Positions 1 through 13,700 of a stretch of 64,000 bases of DNA are shown one piece after another. Origin of the DNA: Anticarsia gemmatalis (Eukaryota > Arthropoda > Insecta > Lepidoptera > Erebidae); assembly GCF_050436995.1 (NCBI RefSeq), contig NC_134746.1:13576501-13640500 (forward strand). The letters run 5' to 3'. Within the stretch, counting starts at the first letter, position 1. Each line of letters begins with the position of its first letter. The translations under genes and the position numbers were made by a program. The notes beneath the pieces are model-generated. The model was not told where the DNA came from. It saw only the letters and a program-made list of their open reading frames with translations, and ran no database searches.

Positions 1-1278
1 AACTTCTTTGAAAATGTCCACTTACTGAATTTCTCCGGCTTCGGCTGCAGTGGACTGCTGCCCTTGGATGCTGAGAGGCTCCCCACTACCGTCCATAACA
101 TGACGACCACTCGCAACAGCATCTCGACTCACTGTGACAACTTAATATGCAACACTGGCCACACCATAGTTTATACAGCAGAGATACAGCAGCGATTAAT
201 CTTTGAAATTCTACGAATAACATGATTTTACTTTTTACTTTGGCTTTCTTTTGACTTTGTCTTGATACTTGGCTTGCAAGCCATTGATAGACTTTACTAT
301 CATTCACGATAAGATCGCTCTAAGTTTAGTGCACTTTACCTACTAGGTATTGGAGAAGTTGGAGATTTCCTCAGTCCCGCAAACATCAATTCAAATATTG
401 GTTTCTAGTTTTCTGAGATCCAGATCGGCTCTACATTTTGTTCATTTTGCAAATATTAGTAAGCACTTTATAGCCCCTTCGTTTGGACATATACTGTGGT
501 AACAGTGTACAGCCAAAAGCGGCATTTATTGCCGTGCCGTACGGTTTAATTATACCTACTACGTTTGAGAATACTTTCAAATTAACCTTCTGCACTTTCC
601 TACATATTGACACAAAACCGAAACATTGTTTCGCCAACAGCCTTTAAACCTGATAACTAAATATTTGGATCATGCAAATAAGTTAAATTAATGTATTCTC
701 GCGAGCCATAGGTCGGCGCCAGTTTTTTTCTGCACTTATTAGTTCATATGTCAAGGAGACGTGACATTGGCGCCAACACCTAACAATACGATACAAGCTT
801 TTATATATCTATATTTTATCTTTAATTTTATACTAATATTAGTGGACCCGCGCGGCTCCACTCGCGTAAAGGTTACGAAGAATAAAAGTTGATTTTTAAC
901 CCTATTTTAACTTGCTAGTGGATGAATTTCCTGGAACATGAAATACGTGTTCATTTATTTTAAAAGAAAATCCCAAAACTGCAGTTTCATCCTTCTTCTT
1001 TCCCTAATTTACCTCTTTAGGGGTGGATTACTAAAAACCCTTTATTAGGGCATTACTGCAGCAAACTAATTTCATGTTTCTAACTTCTATGGTTTAGTCT
1101 GTGCGATGTTTATTTATCAGTTTAGTCAATCCGTCAGGACAAGTAATTTTATATGTATAATTAGATTATATAGAGGAAAGATTTGTATATAAATATGTTT
1201 GTTACTCACGCATAAAATACTAAACGCATATCCATAATTTGCCAATAAATAGTTAATAACCTAGATTAACTCATAAAA

Positions 1279-1332
1279 TACTTTCTTCCCCGAAAATGTA
1301 CCTACTCACGCGAACGAAGTCGCGGGAAAAAC
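1279..1332 (+). repeat. Helitron-like 3' remnant
   Basis: The words ACGCGAACGAAGTCGCGGG match the conserved region near the 3' end of the full Helitron-like copies at 41240, 42022 and 60953. The terminal CTAG and the 5' end are missing, so this is a truncated relic. Confidence 0.4.
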
Positions 1333-2625
1333 TGTTTTTAGTTAAGTGTATATTATTAGTCGGACGTGTTAAAACTAGTTGCAGTACTGAATACTCGTTC
1401 GTATTTATGAAGCGGATCTCGGTCTCGTTTTGTTTAAGATATCTACACACTGTTCTGTTAGTGCCAACTGCCAAGTGTTGAATTAGTTATGTTTGGTGCA
1501 TGGTTCCGTAGGAAATTTTAGAGGGTAAGGTAGTTTTTTTGTGCTTTCAATGCTTGTCAGTGTACTCAGTGTAGTCTAATAGTAATCGTCTGAGAGCATT
1601 GTGTCACTAGGCCTAAAAATTAAATGGGTTCTTGAAAATTTAGTTCGATTATAAATATACAGTTAATTAGGTGTAACGGTGGATAACTAATTAGGTGTAA
1701 CGTGTGTCCTAGGTTTTATTATCACAATGATTCAAAGTGTGGCTAGATTTTGCATACGCTAATTCTAAATCTGTTGGTCTGATTGTCTGTACAAATTAAG
1801 AAAGCATACTCACTTCGGAGTCTTTTTTCGGGACAAGGGTCCTGTTGAAAGTAGACTTTTAAATCTCAAAATTGTAGGTGATAATATCAAATCTCCTGCT
1901 TGTACATTTCAGGAGATCATCTTTGCCATTTTCATTATACTATGGAAATCTGTGTATAATAGTGTTAAATGAAATACATAAAAGATTTTTCAAAATGATT
2001 TATTCGATATCTCCCATGGTAACTCAGCTCTGTCGTACACCTCCGCTACAACGTATCTTTTGGCACAATATTTGGCATAAGTTCACTATTTACTGTAGGA
2101 CCGTGGGCACCCGTGTTCGACAAGCAACATGCTATAATAAATACTCTGTTATTTATAACGAAAAAGCATGCTAATAACGTAACGAGTTATAACGTTACCG
2201 CTACGCTATTTTATGTTACTGCTATTTAAATAAATCTATGATATTTTGAGTTAGGCTCTGTTTTTTAATGTCGAACACGGGCTAGGAACGTTTTTCACAA
2301 TGATTGAAATGCCTGAAAGGCTCTATCAACGCCAGCAAACATAAAGTTACATTTTACAATTTTTATTTCTGACAACCTTTTCACATAAAATTAGTGTGTC
2401 TCAGACATACTGATACATGTGGTCTACATAAATTACGATCTTGATTTAAAGTAATAGGTAAAATCAGTACCCAAGGATATGCAGCTGTTATTGACATATT
2501 ATTTATTTCTTTTTCAATTAACTTAATCCTTGAATGTTTTTTTTAAATAATAAGTAACTAAATATGTAAAATAATAATTGAAGATTATTTTATCAGAACA
2601 GCAAAATAAATTTATTTTAATCTTT

Positions 2626-2755
2626 TAAGGGTTCCGTAGTCAAAACAAGAACCCTATACTAAGACTTTTGCCTGTTTGTCACCTGGCTGTATCTCATAAA
2701 CCGTGATAGTTGAAATTTTAAAATAAATGGTTGAAAAATATATTTTTGTAGACCA
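2626..2755 (+). repeat. Dispersed repeat of the GGGTTCCGTAG type
   Basis: Starts GGGTTCCGTAG and continues with AACCCTATACTAAGAC, GTCACCTGGCTGTATCTCAT and AAACCGTGATAG. I recognise this as a widespread insect dispersed repeat; its class is uncertain to me. The right end is not clear. Confidence 0.5.
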
Positions 2756-3806
2756 CAAGTCAGATGTGAAAGCCGACACAACTTTACTAGATAACCTCAC
2801 GAACACAACAAAATGTATGTAACAATTATAAATTTAGCCTTTCACGAGGCAAATAATTCTCTTGGTGACATTTCACTTGATTACCTGGTAAACTTTATAG
2901 CTCTGTCTCTGTTATTCTTCATATGAGTGAGTGAGACAGCAAGACAAAAATAACCAAGTAAAGTGTCACCTTTTAATAGCTCTATAATTATTTACAATTT
3001 GACAATAATTTAACCGAAAACTCCGATTTTAATAAATTCAAATTGTTTAATCAACAATTTAATATATTATTTTATTATAAGTCTACAGTCAAATTGTAAA
3101 TTAATTACTTTATAAAGATTTTAATATTGATTGACGAAATCTAAATTATTATTTATTTTACTTTAGAATTTCTACGATTTATTTTTCACAAATTTTAATT
3201 AATGTATTACTTACTTCATAGATTAGATTTCATCATTCAATATTATATTTTCTCTAATTATCGAAGGAAAATTATAAGAATTCAGTCGCTCCATTTAATA
3301 ATATTTAATAGTCAAATACAACAAATCTTAATTAACATTATTTTGAATGTTATTTGTTCAATTTTGTATTATGGCAGTGTTTTCATATATGTCATCATTT
3401 TGAGCTTTACGATTGGCAAAAGTTACGTAATTATTAATTAAGTTTAGTGCAACCTTCATAAATACACGATTTTGGAATTTCATAAGTCACAAATCTATAT
3501 ATTTGAAAATAAATAACTTTAACAACGATACAACCGAAGTACCGTTGTCTACTTCGAACAATATAGGAACAATGGTTGTTTGAAATATATGCAGCAAATA
3601 TATTTGAAACCAACGATCAGATTCACTATGGCGTTAAAATATTCTAATAATATCTCGTTCGTTATTTGCAAATGTCTTTTGACCCTGGGTCACTGTCAAG
3701 TTCGTAGTGATTCATATTACATACGCGGGGATATGAACCTCGACTCCTCTAAGTACAACTTCGTCCAACTAGTTAATATTACAACTACACTATAATACTT
3801 AATTGC

Positions 3807-3812
3807 TTTATT
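3807..3812 (-). terminator. shakB: Candidate shakB polyadenylation signal AATAAA
   Basis: This is the first AATAAA on the minus strand after the shakB stop, about 500 nt downstream. It is followed about 15-30 nt later by a GT-rich stretch (GTGTAGTTGTAATATT), as expected of a downstream element. In AT-rich DNA such hexamers are common, so confidence is modest. Confidence 0.4.
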
Positions 3813-4314
3813 AATTATTGCTTTAATTTTTTGGTCTGTCAAATCCTTGGCGAGTGAAACCGCGTGTAAAAATTGTATATTGTGTGCTCACCGTGTGCTT
3901 ACGATCAGTATATTACAACAGCTAAAGTAGAAAAAAACGAAGCGTCCATTAACAGATTACTACGAGCCGAACTATGAGTAAAAATAGATCTAAAAAGTAC
4001 GCTAGTGCTAACGGGCAGCCGTCGATGGTACGATAGAAGGCCTTCGATAGGATTCGTCCTGAGATCACGTTCTTAACATTAAGTACAAACTATTATTGCA
4101 TGTTTAGAATTGCACTGTTACGATTCGATTTAAAAAGTATCGATAAAAGTAGTCTTTACACTCGTTAGTATTGTCCAGTGTGGCGAACATTGGTGGGTAC
4201 TGCAGGCGGCGGCGCAGGCGTCGCGCGGGCCTCAGGCGGGCCTCACGCGGGCGGCTCCATGTCGCGCTGCAGCGACGTCAGTCACGTGTGGAACACCCAC
4301 CCGGGCACCGGAGG
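3807..4314 (-). other. shakB: Likely shakB 3' UTR
   Basis: The stretch follows the shakB stop codon on the minus strand. The first 115 bases (4200-4314) are unusually GC-rich and stay free of TAA/TAG in the shakB frame. After that it turns AT-rich like the surrounding DNA. The end is set at the first AATAAA downstream. The extent is inferred; transcript data would be needed to fix it. Confidence 0.5.
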
Positions 4315-4720
4315 TCACGCGTCCGGCACTCCGTGGATGTGGTGCTGGTAGTTGTGGTTCAGCTTGTTCGCGAACTCGTGCATGATGTCCCTGAAGATCA
4401 CCGAGTCGAGGTTCTCGCCCAGGATGTACAGCAGATACCAGTCGCCCATCTTGCTGCGGCGCACGATGGTGTCCACGTTGTCGCGGCGCACGAGCCTGAA
4501 GCGCATGCGCATCATGTACACGCGCATGCGCGGCGAGAAGATGATCACCAGCCGGTAGATGAGCGTGATGAAGGTCAGGATGCCGAGGATGACGAACCAG
4601 AACCACAGGAACACGTAGATCTTCTCGTTGACCACGTTCAGCGGCAGGATGCAGAGCGCGTCGTGCCGCTCTACCTCGCCCGATGAACCGAACTTGTTGA
4701 ACAGTGTACACTTTACCATC
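4315..4720 (-). CDS. shakB: shakB coding exon 4 (residues 239-373, C-terminus)
   Basis: The acceptor is AACTTGCAG|G at 4721. The exon encodes the second extracellular loop (Cys243 and Cys262 with the ILPLNVVNEK motif), the fourth membrane segment (IYVFLWFWFVILGIL onward) and the cytoplasmic tail, which ends NYQHHIHGVPDA before TGA at 4317-4315. The fly protein also ends in DA, supporting this stop. Extremely high G/C at third positions opens long shadow frames on both strands across the exon; these are not genes. Confidence 0.94.
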
Positions 4721-7700
4721 CTGCAAGTTAAAATAATAGTCTTGTTTTAAGCTCTACAAAATATCGCCCTAATCGAATGGAAAGATTATTTGAGTTCCAT
4801 AAACAAGCTGATGCCAAAGTGTATTTATTTTATCGTCTTCTTAGCATGTGGATATCAGCGCATTCACGTATTATCGCACTTTTAAAAAACACCAGCTATT
4901 TCCACATTTTGATATCTATTAAAGATTCCACCTAATTATATTTTACCACTTACAAACTCACAACAAAGTTGTTACCTTGGAAATATGTATATCATGGGGT
5001 CGACGCGGTCCTCCTGGTCGGACTCCATGTACGCGATCACGTCCAGCCCGAACGTCATGAACTCGCCGTCGAAGAACCGGTTCATCAGGAACATTTGCCC
5101 TGAAACATATACATATCGGTGAAAAAACATAGGTACCTAATGAAAAAGTGCTATTTTCACATCACCTATGAGTAGGTAAAGATGAGTCCCACGGTTACGC
5201 CATTTTAAGTTTCGCAGACTGAGAATGTAATCAACACACCACTAGAAATCCGGCTAAAAGTTTTGACAGCACATTACTTTAGTTACAATGGCATTTAGAA
5301 CGATACGCAACATACATTGCATTTTTAATAATGACGTTTATTGGACCCAACATGCTTCATAAATTTAAATTTTAGATTACAAGAGTCATGTCTCTAAAAC
5401 TAATCAATAAATATTTTATCAGTCAGCAACATAAATAAGATCCTTATCAAACCCATAAAAAGAATACCTAAACATAAACAAAAGACGATTACCAAAACTA
5501 ACAAAAAAAGTTCCACATCACATCTATATTCTGAACGGTCTGTAAGAAAACGGAACGCACCGTGTTTTATTGCATAGCTGTGCAGGACACATAAAACTGT
5601 ATTGTGTTGTAAAAGTTACTTTGTGTCCGTTTTAATTCAATATGTTATGATTTACATCGGTGCGGACATGACCTTACTGTGTAGGGAACTTGGAGACACC
5701 GCTTTGATTTGTCTTTTAAATGTTTTATAGATTTCTTGAGTAAATAATTGGTTAAGATATGATAAATTTCTAAAAACTCCAATGCCCTCTAGGAAAAGAG
5801 TTTTCTTAAGTTATATTGGCGATTTTTATAATTATTATTCAGGCTTTTTTATAGGTAAATAGTTCAATTAAATTTTTAACGATTCTGTAACTGCTACAGT
5901 GCACCTGCAAAATAATTTATTGGTTTGAAAACATACTGATATGCAGTACCATATATTACTTATCTGCTACCTAATGAAACATTCGTCAATTCATAGGCAC
6001 GCAAATAAACAAAACAGCAATAGAAAATGTCGTCAATCGATCAAATCACATTTATAATAATATTTGTACTGCTGCAACCAAATAAATCCTTGATAACTTT
6101 TTTCTTGTATACTTATTACTCATGCAGATTAACAGAATTATCCAGCAAACATTTTTACAGCAAGAAAAAATATTTTCACGTTCATCACAAATAGCTTTCA
6201 TACTACAACAATGTCCATTTAATTTCCCCTACAACGTAGAATAAAGTGAATCTTCTGCGTTTGTTTATTGCGTGCGTGCGTTAGTTCTGGATTCAGCTCG
6301 CGGGCGCGGCAGATGTGGCTGATATCAGCCGCACGCGCTCGCCGGCCTACGAAATAAGCCGCCGTGACAAACAAGCCAACTGCTTCGATAAATTGCTTGT
6401 GTATGCATGTTTTTTGATATAACACTTGACAATTACACTCTTGAAAATGGCGTTTTCAGAGTAGGCATATTTGTATCCATCTCTAAAATAAGTCGAAGTT
6501 GTAAGTATGTAATTTACTTATTTAAATTTTCCTCTCTTGTCTCATTTTGATCGAATAACATTTGTTGCAAAATGGAGGGCGAAAGTATACGTCTATTAAA
6601 ATCACAGTTTGAAAACTCTAACTCCAATATTTTAATTACCTTTTGCAGTAAATGCGCTGTGAGATACCATTGAATTTATTTGTCTAAGAATATAGCTCTG
6701 AAACATGGTAATTAACATATTATTATGTATGTTACAGCGATACAACTGAAGCGACAGCCAAAGATTAGAACGAAATAGCCAAAAGAACTATTTCTATAAG
6801 GTGTATTCATAGTGTCAATTCAGTTTTATTAACAACAAAATGTTTCACATCCCCATTACACTTTTCCACGTGTAAACAAACAATACACTGAACATCTCTC
6901 GATTCAATTTCCACTATCTTCATATCAAGAACTCGATATGCAATGATTTTAAACGACAAACCTCATATTATGGCAACACTGTTGGCATCCACCATTATTC
7001 CTTTGCCCCACTTAGTTTTTGTCACACCGGAAACGAAAGTAAATAGCCATAGCAAGTTTGACGTTGGCGGAAGTGACGCCATATTGGTGAATGTTGGCGG
7101 TTTTTTAGACGAGATGTGATCAGTTTATTTTGAGCAGGTCGTTGACCTCTTCGGCGGTCCCGTGGTGGGTGCCAATAAGGGTTTCTGTTGGAAATATCAT
7201 TTTGTGTTGTTTGCACTTATATTTTACGATAGTTTTATATGTGCGAGTATTGTAGGAAATGCAATTGATTCTAGATTACAGATTTGATTGTTTCAGTTTC
7301 GGGTTCTCTCACATTGCTTTCTTTCTTATTGTTACGCGAATGCGTTTATTTACATATTTTATACTAACTATGTATGCAAAAGTTCAAAGAATATTTTATC
7401 TTGATGTCTTAATTTTGAAGTCAATTTTACACATTTCTTTTAAACAACTTTAAGCAATTTCAGCTTCGTCGATAATTGTTCAAAGTACCTGTACAGTTTT
7501 ACTAAGTCTTTGCAGTACAAAAAAAACATAATTTTCTTTTTGCAAATTAATCGCTTTGAAGCCTACTCAGTTACTCACCTATAACATTGACAAGGGCGAG
7601 CCCCTCGCAGAGGTAGTACCGGTACGCCCACCAGTTGTGGTACCTGAGGTTCTCCCACAGGTAGTCGAGGATCAGCTTCTTCTTGGTCTTCTTCTCGATC

Positions 7701-10700
7701 TCGGTGCACACCCCCACGTCCAGGTCCATCATGAGCGCGCGGATCTTGCCCCCCTCCCACGACTTCCAAAGCCAACGGGGCGCGTAGAACAACATTGCCT
7801 GGAAATTTAGAAATAATTGTGTGAAAATGATTGGTACTGTTGGGTTGGCATACTATGCCAGAGGGAGTGGTGTGGTATTCTAGTAAAAATTAGTGGCCTT
7901 TTTTATTTTTGACATTTTTTTAATGAACAATAAGAGATGATACTTTAAATACACTTTAATCTGAAGGCGTTGTATATTAATTAATGTAGGGCTTAACGTT
8001 TATCATCAATTACAAAAGGTCTTGCAGACTTCAGTAAATGTCAGAGCGAGGGGTGCGGTTTTCCCGTAAACATTTTGTAGCCTTTTTGTTTTTGACCATT
8101 TACAATGAATAATAAGAGGTGACACAGTTAAATATACTTTAAAATGAAGACGGAGTATTATTAAACGTGGTGGTTAGGGTATTTCGTCTATTACAAAAAG
8201 TCTTGCAACTTTCAGTATAATATAAACTTAATATCAATGGTGTAAGATGGCGTCAGTGAATTCGGTAGGACCGGAAAATTCTGACGTTTTCAGTTATGAA
8301 CCATTATACATGGTCGATATTAAAAATGGTTATCACTTTATTTGCACAGTTTTATTGAGACTGCCACCTATGAGGAACAAAAACAACAAAACAAAACCTT
8401 TTAGTTTTCAATCAAAAGATAATCTTCAATACGTGTCGAGGTTAGAAATCTAGAAAATTGCGACGTAAAACAAAAGAAAAACTAATTTTAAGTGTCCAAA
8501 CAATTTTACGATGGCATTTTCACTTAATACGACGATTGCTTTTTACAGATATCCTTAAAACTACACCTACAGTACATTTTAAACCTTAAACTTAACAACT
8601 TAAAGTCTAAATTTTAAAATGACACGATTTTAAGACATGACTCACATGGAGCCGTATTTTAGATTCGTGGTAATAAAATGTGATATGAAAGTTGAAAATA
8701 GCAGACGTTTGTGTGATTGCAACGTGTAACAGTGTGTAGTGTGTACCAACATAATAATATCGTGAAGCAATACTCTATGGGGCTATGCAATTGCAAAAAT
8801 ACGTATGGAAGATAGGGTTGGCAAGCTTGGAGATGGATCGATATGAGACGATAGTAGATAATTCACCAATAACTACTATTTTATAGAATGGAATTGAAAC
8901 AGTTCTTTCATACTTCTACAACGTATCAAATCACGTCACATTATCGGACCACAACATAGCGCTACAAAATTATGCGTCGTGTAAAGAGTAGGCAACGCAT
9001 TTCTATATTTTTTTTAAGGAACATTTTTATGGTCTTTTGTATTGTGGAGGTCTGGTTCAATACAAGTCGTTGTCGTAACAACTATGTTACAATCTTAAAT
9101 CGTATTTTAATTTCAATCAAGTGCATTTCGCACATTAGCTTAGTAGCAGTTTAAACTGTAGTTAAAGTCAAAGACAAAAATATTAATTGCTAATTTTACG
9201 AGTGCTTTAATATAATTAGCGCCTAAATATTTGTAACTTGAACTACCATTTTACTAAATTTAAGCATGAAAAAGTGAGTAAACAGAAAATAAAAGCAGTG
9301 TCATCTCTCAAATAGATCTCACATCCTCAAATCAATATCGCAATAGGCAGCCCTGTATAGCCAATAAATTCATCTGGCTAGACATATCGTAAATGGTTTA
9401 TAGCCATCAGATATTATGACTTTCAACACAGCTCCCCGCCGACTATGTGCGCTTACTGACGGACAAACTGTCCATATCTTTATATAAATAAATAGTAGCC
9501 GGTGGTACTCTCTTGTATTTCTATTGGTGAAAGATTTGTTCAAATCGGTTTAGAAGGTTTTAAGATTTATTTAAAAGAATGTATTTTTTTTTATGTGTAG
9601 ACTGCAGATAGTTTAAGCCTGTGGGCCCAGCAGGCGTTGATCGGTCCTGCTTAAAATCTAATTACATTGGTAGCGTTTTTATTCATTTATCATATTCAGC
9701 AATAAAACCGTTTATACTTTTAATGTAAGCAAAACCCTAGCAACGTATTAGACGTCTTAAACTTCTTAATGGACAAGTCTATTTTTTGGTGTAAATATTT
9801 ATTTTTCTATAATTTGTTATATTTTCAACAGACAGACCAACATGGTGAGAGAATATTTTTACAACAATAATAATAAATTAAGTAGCGATGTAAAACATTC
9901 ATAAGTTCCCCCAACACTCAACTAGATGGCGTTACTAGTAGTACTTTACTCAACTGTAAAGCGCATACTGTGCAAGTTGCAACATAAATTTAAAGTGCTT
10001 CAATACAGGCGAATGCCAAAGCCTTTATTATTAATGCGGTACATTGGAATTTACAGGTTTTCTTTCAGAAGTGGCAAGTTACGTGCGTGGTACAGAATAT
10101 TGCGGTTTAACGCTTCCGGCCGGCTTTAAACTGTTCATATGCGGTAATAAACTGGAATACAGATAATATTAAAGCAATATCATTATGCTTGTTTATTGTA
10201 ACTGGTGAATAGACGCGAATTGAAGACGTAAACAATGATTATGGTGATCATGAATTTGGACTAAATCTAGAATATAATTTTATCTTAAATCCGTTGAATC
10301 TAAACCTGAATAGGTTATTTTTATCATAACTATAAGAATATTTATAATGTGAATATAATAATAGTATAAGTAAAGGAGGAGACCCTTGCCCAACATTGGG
10401 ACAGTAACTTAAGAAAATTACAATATTTTTAAACCTCAAAAATACATCAAACAAAATGAGAAAAAGAAGCTCGTCACGCGTCGTCTGGGTCGTCTGGGTC
10501 TACTCCTCCACATCGTTGTCTGGGTTATCAAATAGTTATTAATATTTTGAATAAGACAATAACTTTTCACTGCTGTAAAAAAAAAGTAACATAAAGTCCC
10601 AATATACAATAGAAAGCAGTAGCAGACAAGATCTGTAACAGTAGAAAAGGTATCTATTTGCGGCACAGCATAAATATAACTGCACTATTCCGAACCCAAG

Positions 10701-13700
10701 CACTTAAACCATCAATCTAAAACGATTAAAGAATAACTTAGCCTGCAGTTAACTCGTGGCTTTATCCATCACTCCCACAGCATGCTAACTGCCAAACTTT
10801 AAAAACTACTGCAGTGTTGCCACTCGCACGTAACACATAAATTGAGTCTGGCAATACTACTCCCGCCATGACACTTTGGCTATTATCAATTCAGTGAATG
10901 TAAAAATAAGTGGCGCTTGTCAAAGATTATTGAAGAGTTTTGCAAGAAAGTTCGCTTTTAGACTTATTTATATGACAGGGATAGAAATATAGGTAAAGTT
11001 TCTAATAGATGTATTGGTTTTGGTTTGATATTTAGACCTAGTTTTGAACGAACAGGTAATAAACATAAGCTTTTGAGTGTGTGTGAGGTGATAGAGTTCA
11101 CTGAACTTTGATATATCAAGCTAAAGTATTTCAGTCAGAAATGAAATTTCCAACTATGCGATAAATTGTAAGTTATCCGGAAATTTGAGAATGAGCCTCA
11201 TAGATTCTAACTAATAGATCACCAAATTATGTTTTGATCTGTAATTCACCCTTCTTTTTAAAGCCCTTCAAGCCACTGCCTGTCTAGTGCCTAGTATACA
11301 AACCAGAAAACCAGAAATGTGCATAATGATACAAAATTATAACAATCGAAACAATCTTAAAAAATAATGTGTCACGGCGCTAATGTTGGAAGCAATTGGA
11401 TTTTTCTCGTCTAGGTCGCATTTGGAGCCGTGCCCAGTAATTGAAGACCCGTATGTGATATCAGATTGGAGTCCTCTCAATGAATTATAGTGATGCATCA
11501 CACGCCGTAAAGATGATTTACGTTGTAATCTACGTTTAATATTATTTACACTGAGCTTTACGGAGTTACAGATGCAGAAATATTTGGTTAACATTTCTGG
11601 GATGTTTGTAATCTAGATTGCAGTGATGCTATTACAAATATGCATACCTACGATGGTTTTGAATTATCGTCTAATATCAAATTCTTTCTTTAATCAATAG
11701 AATCGCGGCTTAAGATGACTAATTTAAAAGATCAGTTTTTAAAAATAGATCGCAATACCTAATTATATTATTTATACTTCATAAGGTTTTCAGTAGCGTC
11801 TTCTGGTCTCTATCTATGCGTATGAAAAAAAGAATGATTTCCTGTATGTAGATGTGTTTCTGTTGTGTTCTTCTCTTTTGAATAAGAAAAATGTGTAGAT
11901 ATACATATAAATTAGAAAGTCATAATTGTTACAAAGTTTATCTCCGTTGTGTTAAATTTGGACTTTTGCACAATTCTACGACACATAACAACTACACAGT
12001 CCTATATTCCTATGTAAAACCATTTTTTAGGCTTAAAAATCGTTTAAATCTTAAACCAAGCCTAAAACAGTACCTATCAAAACCAGGCAGTCTATAAACG
12101 CCATAAAATACTCCATTTCAATAAAGAATTAAACACACAGCACTATGGCGAACTATTCATAACTGCGCCACTTTTCATGCACATCATCTATCCATCAAAC
12201 ATCGGTAGTTAAACCTATCTGTCTGTTGTTTATAGACAACGGGCGACGATATCGCCTGTTTTTTATAAACGACTTTTCTATTCAGTTTGAAAATATAGGT
12301 TTTACAGCCATGTAAATCTGTGGCTGTGACCTGAACTATGACTGCCAAAAACTAGACGTGTTGTTGCAAGCGATTTTCGACCGACTTTGGAATTTTTAAA
12401 TAAAGTTTAGGCTAATGATACTCTATAAGTGCGCCTCCGTGGCGCAGTGGTTTAGGTCGCCACGCCGATATAATTGCGTCGGGAGGCCGTAGGTGGGACA
12501 GTTATTTTTGCGATTAACGTATAATTGTTTCGGGTCTGGTTGTGCTTTGTGTCCGTTGTTTGTATGTTTGTAAAAGTCCTCGCGACACAAGAGCAAGTAC
12601 TAGAGCAGGAGTTGTCTTTAAAAGCAAAACTAAACAACCCAAAGTTTCATTGTAATACGTTTTTATGTAAAAGAAAGAGAATAACTCAGTTTTTCTATCT
12701 TTAAGAATTAAAGCGAAAAACAATGGCGACGCGTAAATGTTTCTAAGATAAATTATAATGCTTAAAGAACATTAGCGAATTTGTAAAAAATACCGTGATT
12801 TATATTCAAGAACGCAAATATTACACGAGAAAAGTATCTTACGAATTATTTATATAAGAAACAAAGAGAATGTCATACCTATTAATACCTACTTGTAGTA
12901 ATAATAGTAGCGAGTGTAAAGCTTGTTACACACATATTCGGGTCGGCAAGTAAAGTTCGGCATTATTTATACTTCTATACTAATATTATAAAGCTGAAGA
13001 GTTTGTTTGTTTGTTTGTTTGTTTGAACGCGCTAATCTCAGGAACTACTGGTCCGATTTGAAAAATTCTTTCAGTGTTAGATAGTCCATTTATCGAGGAA
13101 GGTTATAGGCTATATATCATCACGCTACTACCAATATTAACAGAGTACCAGTGAAAAATGTTACAAATACGGGGAAAATTTTGACCCATTCTCTCTTAAG
13201 TGACGGAAGCGAAGTTGCGCGGGTCAGCTAGTTTATCATACAAGAAAACCGACTCTAAGTTCTGTTTGTGTCGATCAGGTAGTTCCTTCGGGTTCGATTG
13301 TCACAATTCGGTTTAAATAATCAGGTGCGGCGACGTTGAGTGGCATTTTACCCAAACATTCATTTACACATATTCTGTTTTGCCGCCCGGATAGGCCGTT
13401 CAATGCCGGACCGACTATGTGTGCAGTCAGCCTAAGATCTGATGACTTTTACAGCGACACACGAACAGCGCGGCGTGTAAAAGTCATTCTTTACAAATAC
13501 GTACTTGTCATATTATAATATCAACGTCATGAGACCCTTAGCATGTAAACAAATATACCTTTGGTTGAAAAACGACCTAAGACGTGCATTTTTTAATACT
13601 CTTATGACTTTTTTAAAATGACGACGCGATGTGTTTTTGTTTTGTTTTATCCATACTAATATTATAAATGCGAAAGTAACTCTGTCTGTCTGTCTGTCTG

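Larger units (their letters stand above)
1..3806. other. Non-coding stretch downstream of shakB
   Basis: AT-rich DNA without a supportable gene. It contains a fragment resembling Helitron-like 3' sequence near 1300-1330, a dispersed repeat beginning GGGTTCCGTAG at about 2629, and a short inverted repeat around GGCGCCA words at 705-782. Open frames here are short and unlike known proteins. Confidence 0.6.

Noticed and set aside
4171..4686. 171-codon plus-strand open frame, and a 164-codon minus-strand frame over 4232-4726
   Set aside because: Both are shadows of GC-rich shakB exon 4; their composition (runs of H, R, V, A) is an artefact of third-position bias.
7556..7810. 84-codon plus-strand and 66-codon minus-strand open frames
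   Set aside because: Shadows of shakB exon 2 in other frames.
12431..12470. Possible tRNA gene (A-box-like GTGGCGCAGTGG)
   Set aside because: No cloverleaf and no proper B box; it recurs with a common tail at four other sites, so it is a SINE head.
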